Below are positions 53,779-62,449 of a stretch of DNA of 64,000 nt, piece after piece. The DNA is taken from NCBI RefSeq assembly GCF_000621125.1, contig NZ_JHZC01000006.1, positions 248,001 to 312,000 on the forward strand, written 5' to 3'. Below the pieces are notes generated by a model that was given only the letters and a program-made list of their open reading frames with translations, made no database searches and was not told where the DNA came from. The stretch comes from Maribacter antarcticus DSM 21422. GTDB taxonomy: Bacteria > Bacteroidota > Bacteroidia > Flavobacteriales > Flavobacteriaceae. The position numbers were made by a program, and so were the translations under genes. How positions within the stretch are numbered: position 1 is the stretch's first letter; each line of letters opens with the position of its first letter.

Positions 53779-54084
53779 TTATACGAGACTATTTATGTTT
53801 GTTGTTATACGATTCGAAATCAAATTAAGTTCCTCGTGTAAGTCACCAGTATCAAATAAGACAAACGTATCATATTTCAATGAAACTACGGTTTCATTAT
53901 TTTTGAAAAGCATAGATAATTCCTTTGGGGATTTTTCTCCAGAAGTAGTAAACTCTGTACCGACTTTTCTCAATATTAAGGTTTTACCATCTTCAATGTG
54001 TATAAAGTAACCATAACGAATAAAAAAGTTGATACACTTCTCTTTGTTTAGTGATTGATTGAATGTGGTAGTTTTTGATTTCAT
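53779..54084 (-). CDS. Small hypothetical protein
   Basis: A 101-residue cytosolic protein without signal or membrane segment. INFFIRYGYFIHIEDGKTLIL and SLKYDTFVLFDTGDL are its most structured parts; I recognise no family. It is the only gene in a cassette with perfectly complementary ends (GTTGTAAGT, ACTTACAAC). The 180 bases after its stop codon, up to site 33, contain no frame but include GTTTGAGTGAGCAAC, reminiscent of NC2. Confidence 0.62.
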   Translation of the reverse strand: MKSKTTTFNQSLNKEKCINFFIRYGYFIHIEDGKTLILRKVGTEFTTSGEKSPKELSMLFKNNETVVSLKYDTFVLFDTGDLHEELNLISNRITTNINSLV

Positions 54085-54126
54085 ATTTTAATTAAAGTTT
54101 TTATTTTTTGACTAAGTTCTGCCATT

Positions 54127-54196
54127 ACTTACAACGGTTAGTATAAGAAGCGCAGTCACCCCTCAGGGTGGCTATGATTTTTATACTTTGTTGTGG
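54127..54196. repeat. attC-like cassette boundary, site 34 (short type S)
   Basis: About 70 bases with classical proportions. ACTTACAACGG, GTATAAGAAGCGCAG, hairpin CACCC(CTCA)GGGTGG, CTATGATTTTTATAC, then TTTGTTGTGGTACG. Contains the stop codon of the next gene. Confidence 0.82.
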
Positions 54197-55488
54197 TACG
54201 TTTTTTCTCCGTTCAATTGTTTTCTTAAATTATTAGGTTTTATAATCATTCTAAAAGATTGGTCTTTGTAAATATAATATCCTATCCAATTATATAAAGT
54301 CCTTATTTTATTTTTAAAATTGACAAGTCCCATTATATGAACGAAAATCCAGATTAACCAAGCAATAAATCCGCTCAGAGAATATTTTTGCTTTGGAAAA
54401 TCTAATACCGCTTTATTCCTTCCAATAATAGCTAAAGAACCTTTGTCTTTATATACAAAAGGTTTCCATTCTTCTTGACTTTTTAATAAATTATCGGCCA
54501 AGTTTTTTGCTTGTTGTATTGCAGGTTGAGCTACCTGTGGATGACCATTAGGATAATTTTTATCACCATCCATTATAGCACAATCTCCCAAAGCATAAAT
54601 ATTCTCAAACAGATGAACCTGATTAAATTGATTTGTTTTTAATCTTTTATTATTTCCAAAACTATTTTTTGGGAAACCTTTAAATACTTTGGCAACAACC
54701 CCAGCAGCCCATATTAGATTTTTTGAATTAATTTTATTTCCGTTGGATAATTGGACGGTTTCACCATCAAAATCTTCAACAAAAGTGTCCATTACAAGAT
54801 TAACACCATATTTAGATAACTTTTTAGAAGCATATTTCTGGGCATTAAGCGACATTGATGACAATACAGTTTTTTGACCATCGATTAAATAAATTTCCCC
54901 TGTGTCTTTTTCTTTTAATTCTGGATAATCTTTTATTATTACTGAGGTACTCATTTCTGCTATAATTCCAGAAAGCTCAACACCTGTAGGACCTGCACCT
55001 GCAATAACGAAAGTTAGGTATTTTTTTCTTTCTTCTGAGTTCTCAATTCTTGTAGCTAAGTCTAATCGTGTTAAAATGGTATTTCGCAATGATAATGCAT
55101 CACTTATTGTTTTCATTGGCAAACATTTTTCTTCGATATTTTTATTACCAAAGTAATTTGTTTCTGTACCTGTTGCCATAATTAAAATGTCATATTTTAA
55201 TTCGCCATTATTTAAAATTATTTTATTCTCATCAGGAACTAATTGTTCAAGTGAACCAAGTCTAAAACGAACATTTTTTAAATTACGTAGAATTTTACGG
55301 AAAGGATAACTAATTGATGAAGGTTCCATAAAACCACTAGAAACTTGATATATTAAAGGTGGGAAAAAATTATAGTTATTACTGTCCACTAAAACGATAT
55401 CGTGTTTTTTTGAATTTCCGAGGCGTTTTATTAACTCTAATCCGGCAAATCCTCCGCCAATAACAATAATTTTTTTGTTCAAATCCAT
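54181..55488 (-). CDS. Type II NADH dehydrogenase-like FAD oxidoreductase
   Basis: A 435-residue protein. IIVIGGGFAGLELIKRLG at the N-terminus binds FAD, and FVIAGAGPTGVELSGIIAEM near residue 165 binds NAD(P)H. IYALGDCAIMDG near 303 is the second FAD contact. The C-terminus has an amphipathic membrane region (FIAWLIWIFVHIMGLVNF), as in NDH-2 enzymes that pass electrons from NADH to quinone without pumping protons. The last codons TYHNKV and the stop come from site 34. It is alone in its cassette. Confidence 0.9.
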   Translation of the reverse strand: MDLNKKIIVIGGGFAGLELIKRLGNSKKHDIVLVDSNNYNFFPPLIYQVSSGFMEPSSISYPFRKILRNLKNVRFRLGSLEQLVPDENKIILNNGELKYDILIMATGTETNYFGNKNIEEKCLPMKTISDALSLRNTILTRLDLATRIENSEERKKYLTFVIAGAGPTGVELSGIIAEMSTSVIIKDYPELKEKDTGEIYLIDGQKTVLSSMSLNAQKYASKKLSKYGVNLVMDTFVEDFDGETVQLSNGNKINSKNLIWAAGVVAKVFKGFPKNSFGNNKRLKTNQFNQVHLFENIYALGDCAIMDGDKNYPNGHPQVAQPAIQQAKNLADNLLKSQEEWKPFVYKDKGSLAIIGRNKAVLDFPKQKYSLSGFIAWLIWIFVHIMGLVNFKNKIRTLYNWIGYYIYKDQSFRMIIKPNNLRKQLNGEKTYHNKV

Positions 55489-55514
55489 GTTCTTTAGAAA
55501 ATAGTTTCTTTAAT

Positions 55515-55711
55515 GCACTATAACGCCATAACTTTAGGTAGTGGGGGAGCAGAGCAGTACCCGTCTTCCTCACTTAACACTTAGCTAAAGCAGTTTTTTT
55601 GTGTTTATTTTTGTTTTAAATGCCAAATCAAACTTTTTTGGCTAACCTTCTAAAAATACGCAAACCTTTTGATATTGCCCAAACCTCGCATTACGTATAG
55701 GTCTTGTTAGC
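55515..55711. repeat. attC-like cassette boundary, site 35 (type D)
   Basis: Opens CACTATAACGCC with TTTAGGTAGTGGGGG against CTCGCATTACGTATAGG; ends CTTGTTAGCGG. Directly left of NC1 copy b. Confidence 0.78.
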
Positions 55712-56105
55712 GGCTTTATGTAATCCGAACCAAACGCTAAAAGACAAGCCATCCCTGTATTGCTCGTAGATTTTACCGCTTTTAACATGCAGCGATACAC
55801 CTAAGCAGACATAAAAAAATTGAGAGGTATAGAACGTTTACATATAATGGCAAGCTACAAGTCCGTCTGGATATTTATTACGCAACAGTTGCGTTGTGGC
55901 GGCAAAAGGGGAAACCCCAAAAGCTACTCTATTTCTAAAGGCTAAGCCACACTTAAAAGATAAACCAATGAAATTGGTACCGTAGATTTTTTGTTATTCT
56001 GACAAACGTTCTGCTTGCGAAATGGGCAGATCTTTTATAGGGTAGGCAGCAAAAAAGGGAAAGCCCCGAAGATTATCTTACTTCTTACCACATATTACCG
56101 CTAAC
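55705..56105. repeat. ORF-less cassette NC1, copy b
   Basis: GTTAGCGG to CCGCTAAC, about 400 bases, aligned end to end with copy a at 30653. The central palindrome here is ACGCAACAGTTGCGT. No frame longer than about 60 codons. Frame breaks are in different places from copy a. Confidence 0.72.
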
Positions 56106-56232
56106 GTGATGTGTATGTTTAGTTGCGTGGTTTAAGCAACTCATCTAATAAAAGGAAACCGAACGTTATGGAAATCCGTATAATTTTCCGCGTACACACA
56201 GACCAAGCAATTGATTATAAACGTTGTTGGCA
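56098..56232. repeat. attC-like cassette boundary, site 36 (type A)
   Basis: Opens CCGCTAACGTG, has GTGTATGTTTAGTTGCGTGG against GCAATTGATTATAAACG; ends CGTTGTTGGCAGACG. Very close to site 19. Confidence 0.8.
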
Positions 56233-56241
56233 GACGTATTT

Positions 56242-56769
56242 TTATTCTGTTCTACATATTGAGCAATTCGACTCACCTATTAACTTACCATTTTTATCAG
56301 ACTCATATTTACAACATTCGTTGAATTTTTTCTTTAAAATATCTTTTGCCCTTTTAATTCTTGCTTTTACGTTTTCAAGACTTATTTCTAATTCTTTTGC
56401 GACATCTTTTTGTTTTAGTCCTTTTATATAAATCAGTTCAATTACTAGTCTGTAAATTTCGGGTAAATCATTTATAAATTTATCAAAGCAACATATATCT
56501 TCATACTTTTGAAAAGGAATCTCTTTATTTGTATCTAATTTTTCCACATAAATAGATTCTTTTTTAAAGTGATTAAATATCTCGTTACGAGCAATTTGAA
56601 AAATCCACGCTCTCGTTTTTTCTTCTTTTTTGAGGTTGGATAAATTTTTATGAATTTTCAAGAATGTATTTTGGAAAATATCGTTTGTAACGTCTTTGTT
56701 TTTTACTTTTCTAAGAATGAAGAAATATAGTTCATCATTGAAATTGTTCCATATTTTTTGAGTTTCCAT
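56242..56769 (-). CDS. sigZ: SigZ-like ECF RNA polymerase sigma factor
   Basis: A 175-residue sigma-70 family factor. Region 2 reads FFILRKVKNKDVTNDIFQNT and AWIFQIARNEIFNHF; region 4 reads LIYIKGLKQKDVAKELEISL followed by ENVKARIKRAKDILKKK. The C-terminal tail FNECCKYESDKNGKLIGESN with SICRTE carries four cysteines, a mark of SigZ proteins, and may sense metal or redox state. No anti-sigma gene is adjacent. A 37-residue cysteine-rich peptide gene lies 48 bases upstream in the same cassette. Confidence 0.85.
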   Translation of the reverse strand: METQKIWNNFNDELYFFILRKVKNKDVTNDIFQNTFLKIHKNLSNLKKEEKTRAWIFQIARNEIFNHFKKESIYVEKLDTNKEIPFQKYEDICCFDKFINDLPEIYRLVIELIYIKGLKQKDVAKELEISLENVKARIKRAKDILKKKFNECCKYESDKNGKLIGESNCSICRTE

Positions 56770-56817
56770 ATTCGAAAATAAATAAAAGGTTAGTTTTTAA
56801 ACCAACCATTATTAAAT

Positions 56818-56931
56818 TTAGCAACAAGTGCATTTATCACATTCGCATTTAGAACAAGGACAATTTTTTTCTAAACAATTTCCGCAATTACATTTAGTAC
56901 AATCGCAATTAGTGCATTTACAATTATTCAT
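56818..56931 (-). CDS. 37-residue metallothionein-like cysteine-rich peptide
   Basis: ATG at 56931 and stop at 56818 encode 37 residues, 14 of them cysteine. The peptide begins MNNCKCTNCDCTKCNCGNC and ends KCECDKCTCC, with the repeated CxC and CxxC spacing of metallothioneins and no aromatic residues. It should bind several soft-metal ions such as Zn, Cu or Cd in the cytosol. It is upstream of, and co-directional with, the SigZ gene, whose tail is also cysteine-rich. The match to known metallothionein families is by composition only. Confidence 0.75.
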   Translation of the reverse strand: MNNCKCTNCDCTKCNCGNCLEKNCPCSKCECDKCTCC

Positions 56932-57007
56932 AACTTTAAAATTTTATGGTTCATTAAGTAGACTAATAAGCCTCATAAAAGATACATTATATTTCATTTT
57001 TTATAGG

Positions 57008-57140
57008 ACTGCCGGTGGTTTGTATATCAAAAGTAGGCGGTTTTGAAGCGTCAAACTTTCGATTAAACACAAAGTTTGATGCGACCCAAAAGCCTTGAAC
57101 TGAGCACTAATTCGCCTATTTTTTATATACATTGTTACAA
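57008..57140. repeat. attC-like cassette boundary, site 37 (type F)
   Basis: CTGCCGGTGG replaces the expected CTGCCAACG. AAAAGTAGGCGG and CGCCTATTTTTTATATAC pair. Ends CATTGTTACAAAC; GTTACAAAC resembles the complement of TTCGTAAC at site 38. Confidence 0.68.
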
Positions 57141-57150
57141 ACTGCCTTTT

Positions 57151-58953
57151 TTACGACCATAATCTAAAAGGTATTAAATTCCAGTAGATTAAGATAATTG
57201 TCCATTGGAGGATAAGTAAAATTCCAATTGCATCTATTGTCAGCGTTTTGTTTCTCCATATTTTTCTAATATTAATGATCATAGCCAAAGGCAAAAAACC
57301 AGTTACGATAGCTAATAAAACATTTGCAAAGGTTAAATCTCCTAAGTTTAAGAAAGATTGATTTATAAGAAAAGGAATAGGGATTAAAAATCCTAAAATG
57401 GATAAGAATGGTAAAGTTATTATCTGATTACGATTAAAAAGTTTCTTTTGAAAAAACAGATAACACCCTCGGAATAAAACAATAACCAAACCCGACAGTC
57501 CAAGAATAAGACTTAGCCACATAATGTATAAATAGAGCGGGTTAATTTTTTCGTAAGTTACAAGACCATCGCTCACAGCTGTTATATTTTCGTTCTTGAA
57601 CAAAACATGAGAGGGATTCACTCTATCTACTTTTCTGAATAGATTGCCCCCAACAGGTAAAAGAGTGTAAGTTTCGTTTTGAATGGATTGTACGATCAAC
57701 TTATTATTCTCTTGATTCAATTTTATTGAATTAAAAAGTAAATCTAAATATGCAAACATTTCGAATCGAACAGGATTCATTTTATAATAGCCATTAAATT
57801 CATCGATATTTGAGGGTAAGTTATTTTTTACTTTTAGCTTTTGAGGTTTATCGATTCCTAAATGATTAATAAAAATCGAATTAAACTTTTCGTAATTTGC
57901 AGTTTCGCTATCGGTATTAAAACTAATAAAAAATCCTTTTTTTTGCTCAGGAAATAGATAGAATGTTGCTCTGTAACCAATCGTATTTCCACGATGAAAC
58001 TTCCCTACAACACCATATCTGTCTCTGTAGCTAAGTCCAAATTGATATCCTGAAGTCAACCCATTTTTATAGGATTCTGTTGATATAGGATGTCCCATTT
58101 GATTTAAAAGTTCTTTACGAATAAAAGATTTTTTATTAATAACACCATCGCTTATTAAGAATTTTGCGAGTAATGCCATATCCTTTGCAGTTGTTGTAAA
58201 CTGCCCAGCTGGACGTAAAAACATAGGAATGTTTTCTTGCGTTGTCCCAGTATCAAAATGCCCCATTGCCAAGTGTTGGTCAACATTCTCTCCTTTTTGA
58301 GTCGTAAATTGAAAAGTACTGCTGTTCATACCTAAAGGAACAAGAAGATTTTTGTCCAAATAGTTTTCGTAAGGTTCTTGAGTTATTTTTTCAATAATTA
58401 AACCTAAAAAGGAATACCCCATATTTGAATACGAAAATCGAGTTCCAGGGATGGTTCTCACTTTCAATACAGAGAGGTTTTTAGAAAAAATATATTCTAA
58501 TGGTGTAGTAGAAGTAGGTTTAGTACTAAATACTTGCCAAAATCTGGCATCTTCAATTCCAGATGTGTGATTTAATAAATCTCTTATAGTAACTGGATTA
58601 ATTTCTCTCCAAGGGTTGTCAAAAGGTATATTGGGTAAAATTTTGTAAACAGGAGAATCAATGTCCAACTTTCCTTGGCTTGTTAAACGAAGAATTCCTG
58701 TCGCAATCAGCGTCTTTGTCACTGAGCCAATTAATACCCTATCGTCATTTTTTAAAATTTCTTTTGTATTGGTATTCTTTAGACCTGTCTCGCCAGTTGT
58801 AACTATATCATCACTAATGGTTGACCATACAGCACCAGTCAAATTTTCGCTTTCAATGGCTTTTTCTAATAATTTTTCCAAGGCAACATTATCTTGTGCT
58901 ACTATGATATTAGATAATAGTATGGCCAGAAATAATATAAACGGTTTTATCAT
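57151..58953 (-). CDS. Serine hydrolase (beta-lactamase family) with C-terminal membrane domain
   Basis: A 600-residue protein with a signal peptide (MIKPFILFLAILLSNIIVAQ). The hydrolase domain has IGSVTKTLIATG (SxxK), YSNMGYSFLG (YxN) and KFHRGNTIGYR in the HxG region. After a beta-rich linker, four membrane segments occupy about residues 470-595, an arrangement known for some penicillin-binding-protein-like esterases. It is probably anchored in the inner membrane with the catalytic domain outside. It is the only gene in its cassette. Confidence 0.87.
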   Translation of the reverse strand: MIKPFILFLAILLSNIIVAQDNVALEKLLEKAIESENLTGAVWSTISDDIVTTGETGLKNTNTKEILKNDDRVLIGSVTKTLIATGILRLTSQGKLDIDSPVYKILPNIPFDNPWREINPVTIRDLLNHTSGIEDARFWQVFSTKPTSTTPLEYIFSKNLSVLKVRTIPGTRFSYSNMGYSFLGLIIEKITQEPYENYLDKNLLVPLGMNSSTFQFTTQKGENVDQHLAMGHFDTGTTQENIPMFLRPAGQFTTTAKDMALLAKFLISDGVINKKSFIRKELLNQMGHPISTESYKNGLTSGYQFGLSYRDRYGVVGKFHRGNTIGYRATFYLFPEQKKGFFISFNTDSETANYEKFNSIFINHLGIDKPQKLKVKNNLPSNIDEFNGYYKMNPVRFEMFAYLDLLFNSIKLNQENNKLIVQSIQNETYTLLPVGGNLFRKVDRVNPSHVLFKNENITAVSDGLVTYEKINPLYLYIMWLSLILGLSGLVIVLFRGCYLFFQKKLFNRNQIITLPFLSILGFLIPIPFLINQSFLNLGDLTFANVLLAIVTGFLPLAMIINIRKIWRNKTLTIDAIGILLILQWTIILIYWNLIPFRLWS

Positions 58954-59012
58954 TTAGGATGGTTTACTCTTAAGACGATTCATTACTCCGTTTGTAACTT
59001 TTTTAGAGGTTG

Positions 59013-59150
59013 TTCGTAACGTTTCGCATATGAAAAGTAGGCGATTACGAAGCACAAAACTTTCGGTTAAGCATAAAGTTTGAAACGAGGCAAAAGGCTT
59101 GATTTTACTAATGTTTTGCCTATTTTTTATTTACATTTTTAGGGGTTGGT
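59013..59150. repeat. attC-like cassette boundary, site 38 (type F)
   Basis: Opens TTCGTAACG, with CATATGAAAAGTAGGCGATT against TTGCCTATTTTTTATTTACAT. The right core is unclear (perhaps GTTGGTT at 59145). Confidence 0.6.
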
Positions 59151-59175
59151 TATTTTGTTCTTTTTAGGGCAATAG

Positions 59176-59679
59176 TTAATTGAATGATTGATAAGCTACT
59201 TTCCACTCTGCTTTTTTATTCTTCCGTAAGATGACGAGGGCCGAACGAGAAATATCTTGGCTTTCATTGGTCTTAATTGTTGTTACAGTTCCATGAAAAT
59301 GGTAAGCAACATAAGCTAAGTCACAGGATGCATCCACATAGTCAATTATTATTTCATCGTAGTTTATCTTAATACTTTTAAATGCTTCGCGAATAGGTTT
59401 GAAGTCCACCTTGCCCATTTGAATAGGGGGCTTGCCTTCTGACTCCATATATAAAAAGTCGCTAGTAAAAAAATCAGTCCATTTATTAAATGTTAGGCTG
59501 TCCGATAGGTCTCTGGTCATAACGGCATCATGCATAGAAAGTACAACTTGTTTTATATTAACAGAATCAATTTTAGTCGAATTTTTAGTTATACTTTTTG
59601 TTTCCTTGTCTTTTTCAGGGTTGGTATTACAAGAAAAAAGTACGGTCGCCAAGATCAATATGGTACATAGCTTTTTCAT
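59176..59679 (-). CDS. SnoaL/DUF4440-like lipoprotein
   Basis: A 167-residue protein with a lipoprotein signal (LILATVLFSCNT; Cys about residue 17). The mature domain (about residues 45-167) follows the cystatin-like NTF2/SnoaL pattern: a helix (VVLSMHDAVMTRDLSDSLTF), then WTDFFTSDFLYMES, then beta strands ending WKVAYQSFN. Such domains bind or turn over small molecules; no substrate can be given. It is alone in its cassette. Confidence 0.72.
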   Translation of the reverse strand: MKKLCTILILATVLFSCNTNPEKDKETKSITKNSTKIDSVNIKQVVLSMHDAVMTRDLSDSLTFNKWTDFFTSDFLYMESEGKPPIQMGKVDFKPIREAFKSIKINYDEIIIDYVDASCDLAYVAYHFHGTVTTIKTNESQDISRSALVILRKNKKAEWKVAYQSFN

Positions 59680-59721
59680 TTTCTTTTATTGTTTTTGTCG
59701 ATATATGTGGTTGCTAAACTT

Positions 59722-59919
59722 ACTGCTAACGGCTAAGATATAAGTAGTGCAGGAGCAGAGCAGTACGCACCTTCCTTATTTTACACTTAGTTAAAGCAGT
59801 TTTTTTGTGTTTATTTTTTGTTATAAATCGCAAATCAAACTGTTTTAGCAGACCTTCTAAAAATACGCAAACCTTTTGATATTGACCAAGCTCCGCATTA
59901 CGTATAGGTCTTGTTAGCG
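59722..59919. repeat. attC-like cassette boundary, site 39 (type D)
   Basis: Opens ACTGCTAACGGC with ATATAAGTAGTGCAGG against CTCCGCATTACGTATAGG; ends CTTGTTAGCGG. Directly left of NC1 copy c. Confidence 0.78.
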
Positions 59920-60312
59920 GTTTTATGTAACCCGAACCAAACGCTAAAAGACAAGCCATTCCTGTAATTCCTGTAGATTTTTCCACTTTTAACCTGCAGC
60001 GATACACCTAAGCAGACATAAAAAAATTAGGAGGTATAGAAGGTTTACAAATACCGGCAAGCCACAAGTTCGTTCGCCTATCGATTGCGCAACAGCTGCG
60101 TTGTGGCGGCAAAAGGGAAAACCCCGAAAGCTGCCCTATTTTTAAAGCCTAAGCCACACTTAAAAGATAAACCAATGAAACTAGTAACGCAGATTTTTTG
60201 TTGCTCTGATAAACGTTCTGCTTGCGAAATGAGTAGGTCTTTTATCGGGTAAGCAGCAAACAAGGGAAAGCCCCGAAGATTATCTTACTTCTTACCACAT
60301 ATTACTAATAAC
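59913..60312. repeat. ORF-less cassette NC1, copy c
   Basis: Aligned with copies a, b and d; the right edge is degenerate (TACTAATAACGG instead of CCGCTAACG). Central palindrome CGCAACAGCTGCG. The minus strand here has two frames of 60-90 codons that are open only by chance of the local breaks; one extends into site 39. Confidence 0.7.
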
Positions 60313-60434
60313 GGTCTGTTTATGAGTAGTTTCGGTTAAACTTACCCTTACTTTCTAATTTACCAAATAACTTTTTGACTTGCACTAACTTCGGAATAGC
60401 TGGGAACCACAATTAATTATAACCGTTGTTGGTA
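60304..60434. repeat. attC-like cassette boundary, site 40 (type A variant)
   Basis: AATAACGGTCTGTTTATG against CACAATTAATTATAACCG; ends CGTTGTTGGTATTTTG. The middle differs from the other A-type sites. Confidence 0.65.
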
Positions 60435-60439
60435 TTTTG

Positions 60440-61141
60440 TTATTTCTTTTTATTCCGTCGTTCTTTTTCAAATTCTTCAGTTCTTTTTATTTGCTCCTCA
60501 AGATTCCACTCAAAGTTGAATCTGTTTTTTAAATGTTCAGCTAATGGTCCAAGTCCAATTTTTGCTCTTCTTTTATCAATGTTAACGGGGTCGTATATAG
60601 GCCATACATTAAAAGTTTTAGTATCTGGATAGTACTTCATTTGTCCTCCATAAATTTGCAAATCACCTCTCTCTGTAGCAATTCTATCTTCTGCTCTCAC
60701 TAAAAATCTAGGGTTCAGCTGTTTCTCATCTACAGCTTTCCTCATTAAAGGGAGGTACTTAATTCTGATGTCATTGTCTGAATGTTGAATTACGGCACAA
60801 ATAGTAATATTTCCTTGTTCGCCTATAATGTCTATGTCCGGCCATCCGTAATTATCAAGAATTTCTTTTATTTTTTTTTCATTGACAGGGTGATTTCGTT
60901 CGTATATTTCCTGATATTTATTTGCTTGTTCAGAATCTACCCCATATTTTCCCATCATAGCATCTCGTAAGCGTATAGGCTCTTGCTCAGCTCTGTATAC
61001 CGTATCTAGAATAGCAATAAGGTGTTCACTATCAAGCAAAAATTCTTTTTCTGGTTGTTGTTCTTGGCTTGTCTTTTTCTCTTGGGCGCAAGATGTTGTT
61101 GCCAAAACAATTAGTAGGAATGAAAAATTTAATGTTTTCAT
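60440..61141 (-). CDS. DUF6624-like lipoprotein
   Basis: The ATG at 61141 (MKTLNFSFLLIVLATTSCAQ) gives 233 residues with lipobox TTSC; the longer frame adds nothing typical. YGWPDIDIIGEQGNITICAV with VIQHSDNDIRIKYLPLMR and QIYGGQMKYYPDTKTFNVWP fits DUF6624 proteins, function unknown. It begins 11 bases after the stop of the serine hydrolase gene, so the two probably form one operon and one cassette. Confidence 0.78.
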   Translation of the reverse strand: MKTLNFSFLLIVLATTSCAQEKKTSQEQQPEKEFLLDSEHLIAILDTVYRAEQEPIRLRDAMMGKYGVDSEQANKYQEIYERNHPVNEKKIKEILDNYGWPDIDIIGEQGNITICAVIQHSDNDIRIKYLPLMRKAVDEKQLNPRFLVRAEDRIATERGDLQIYGGQMKYYPDTKTFNVWPIYDPVNIDKRRAKIGLGPLAEHLKNRFNFEWNLEEQIKRTEEFEKERRNKKK

Positions 61142-61151
61142 TAGGGATAAA

Positions 61152-62240
61152 TTAGTTGTTATCAAGAGTTTTCATTAATTCAAAACTTAAATCGTTGATT
61201 ATACGACTTTTATTGCTGTAAGTAGATACATTAGAGAGTATAATTATTCCGTTTTTATTAGTGCTATCAATAATTAGTGAGGATGAATATCCTCCAGTTC
61301 CACCGTTATGCTTATACCAAATATCACCAGATTTTCTATTGATAATTTCCCAACCTAACCCATAGTCAGAAATGGTATTGATAGTGAACGTTTTTGTTCT
61401 TGTAAGTTTTAGTTCTTTATTTGTATTATCAAATTGAGCCAATGCAAATTTAGACAGATCTTCTACTGTTGATAGCATAGCTCCGGACCCTGCTAAAACA
61501 CTCAAATCCCAATTGGGCACTTTGTTTCCAGATTCGTCAAGTCCTTTTATTATTAATCCCTCTACGTTTTCTCGTTTGGTAGTTGAATTAGTCATATTGT
61601 ATTTTGATAATATATATTTATATAATATGTTTTCATAGCTTGAGTTTTCTATATTACACAGCACATAGCCTAATAGTCCACAACCTAAATTTGAATACTC
61701 ATAATGTTCACCAGAGATGTTTACTAACTCTAACTGGTTAGACAGGTATGATTCTAATTTTTCACGAGTGTATTTTTGATATGGATTTTTGAGGTTTGCT
61801 AATGCAAGGTTTAAATTTGAAGGTAGTCTGGGAAGTCCAGAAGTATGGTTTGCTAGTTGTTTAAATGATAGTTCTGTGCCATTATTAAGTTTTACATGTA
61901 TATAACTATTAATTTTATCATCTAAGTTAAGTTTTTTGTCTAATGCAAAATTAGCAAGTAGTGTAGCAGTGAAAACTTTAGTTATTGAGCCTATTTCAAA
62001 AACAGATTTATAATTATCGACATTAAAAATAGACTCATTCTCTAGTTTAACTCCATCATAATTTACAGCCCCATTTTTTATAATCCCAATTGAAAGCTCA
62101 GTTTGGTTCGGGAAGTCTTTGGCTTTTTTAAGGATTAGGTCAGTTTGTTTTTTAGCTAAACTATTCGATAGTGTGTTTTCTTGACTATTACCACAAGCAC
62201 ATAGTAAGAATAGAAAAAGAATATATTGATATTTGCGCAT
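61152..62240 (-). CDS. Serine hydrolase (beta-lactamase family) lipoprotein
   Basis: A 362-residue protein with a lipoprotein signal (LFLFLLCACGN). EIGSITKVFTATLLAN holds SxxK (about residues 87-90), YEYSNLGCGLLGYVL the YxN motif and YKHNGGTGGYSSSL the HxG position. It is shorter than the other four hydrolases in this window because it lacks an added C-terminal domain. The DUF6624 gene follows closely. Function probably surface peptidase or esterase. Confidence 0.87.
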   Translation of the reverse strand: MRKYQYILFLFLLCACGNSQENTLSNSLAKKQTDLILKKAKDFPNQTELSIGIIKNGAVNYDGVKLENESIFNVDNYKSVFEIGSITKVFTATLLANFALDKKLNLDDKINSYIHVKLNNGTELSFKQLANHTSGLPRLPSNLNLALANLKNPYQKYTREKLESYLSNQLELVNISGEHYEYSNLGCGLLGYVLCNIENSSYENILYKYILSKYNMTNSTTKRENVEGLIIKGLDESGNKVPNWDLSVLAGSGAMLSTVEDLSKFALAQFDNTNKELKLTRTKTFTINTISDYGLGWEIINRKSGDIWYKHNGGTGGYSSSLIIDSTNKNGIIILSNVSTYSNKSRIINDLSFELMKTLDNN

Positions 62241-62252
62241 AGTTCATTATAA

Positions 62253-62449
62253 ATGCTAACGCCAAAGCTATAGGTAGTGCGGGAGCAGAGCAGTACGTAT
62301 CTTCCTTACTTTACACTTAGCTGAAGCATTTTTTTTGTGTTTATTTTTTGTTTTAAATGCCAAATCAAACTGTTTTGGCAGACCTCCTAAAAATACGCAA
62401 ACCTTTTGATATTGACCAAGTCCCGCATTACGTATAGGTCTTGTTAGCG
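62253..62449. repeat. attC-like cassette boundary, site 41 (type D)
   Basis: Opens ATGCTAACGCC with GCTATAGGTAGTGCGGG against CCCGCATTACGTATAGG; ends CTTGTTAGCGG. Directly left of NC1 copy d and nearly identical to site 18. Confidence 0.8.

Noticed and set aside
59726..60263. NC1 copy c as two small proteins (93 and 61 residues)
   Set aside because: The frames are not preserved in the other three copies and one runs into the boundary repeat, so coding is not supported.
5174..62240. Serine hydrolases as an antibiotic-resistance (class C beta-lactamase) cluster
   Set aside because: The SxxK and YxN motifs are shared with many esterases and peptidases, the KTG motif is not conserved as in true AmpC enzymes, and the proteins are much longer.
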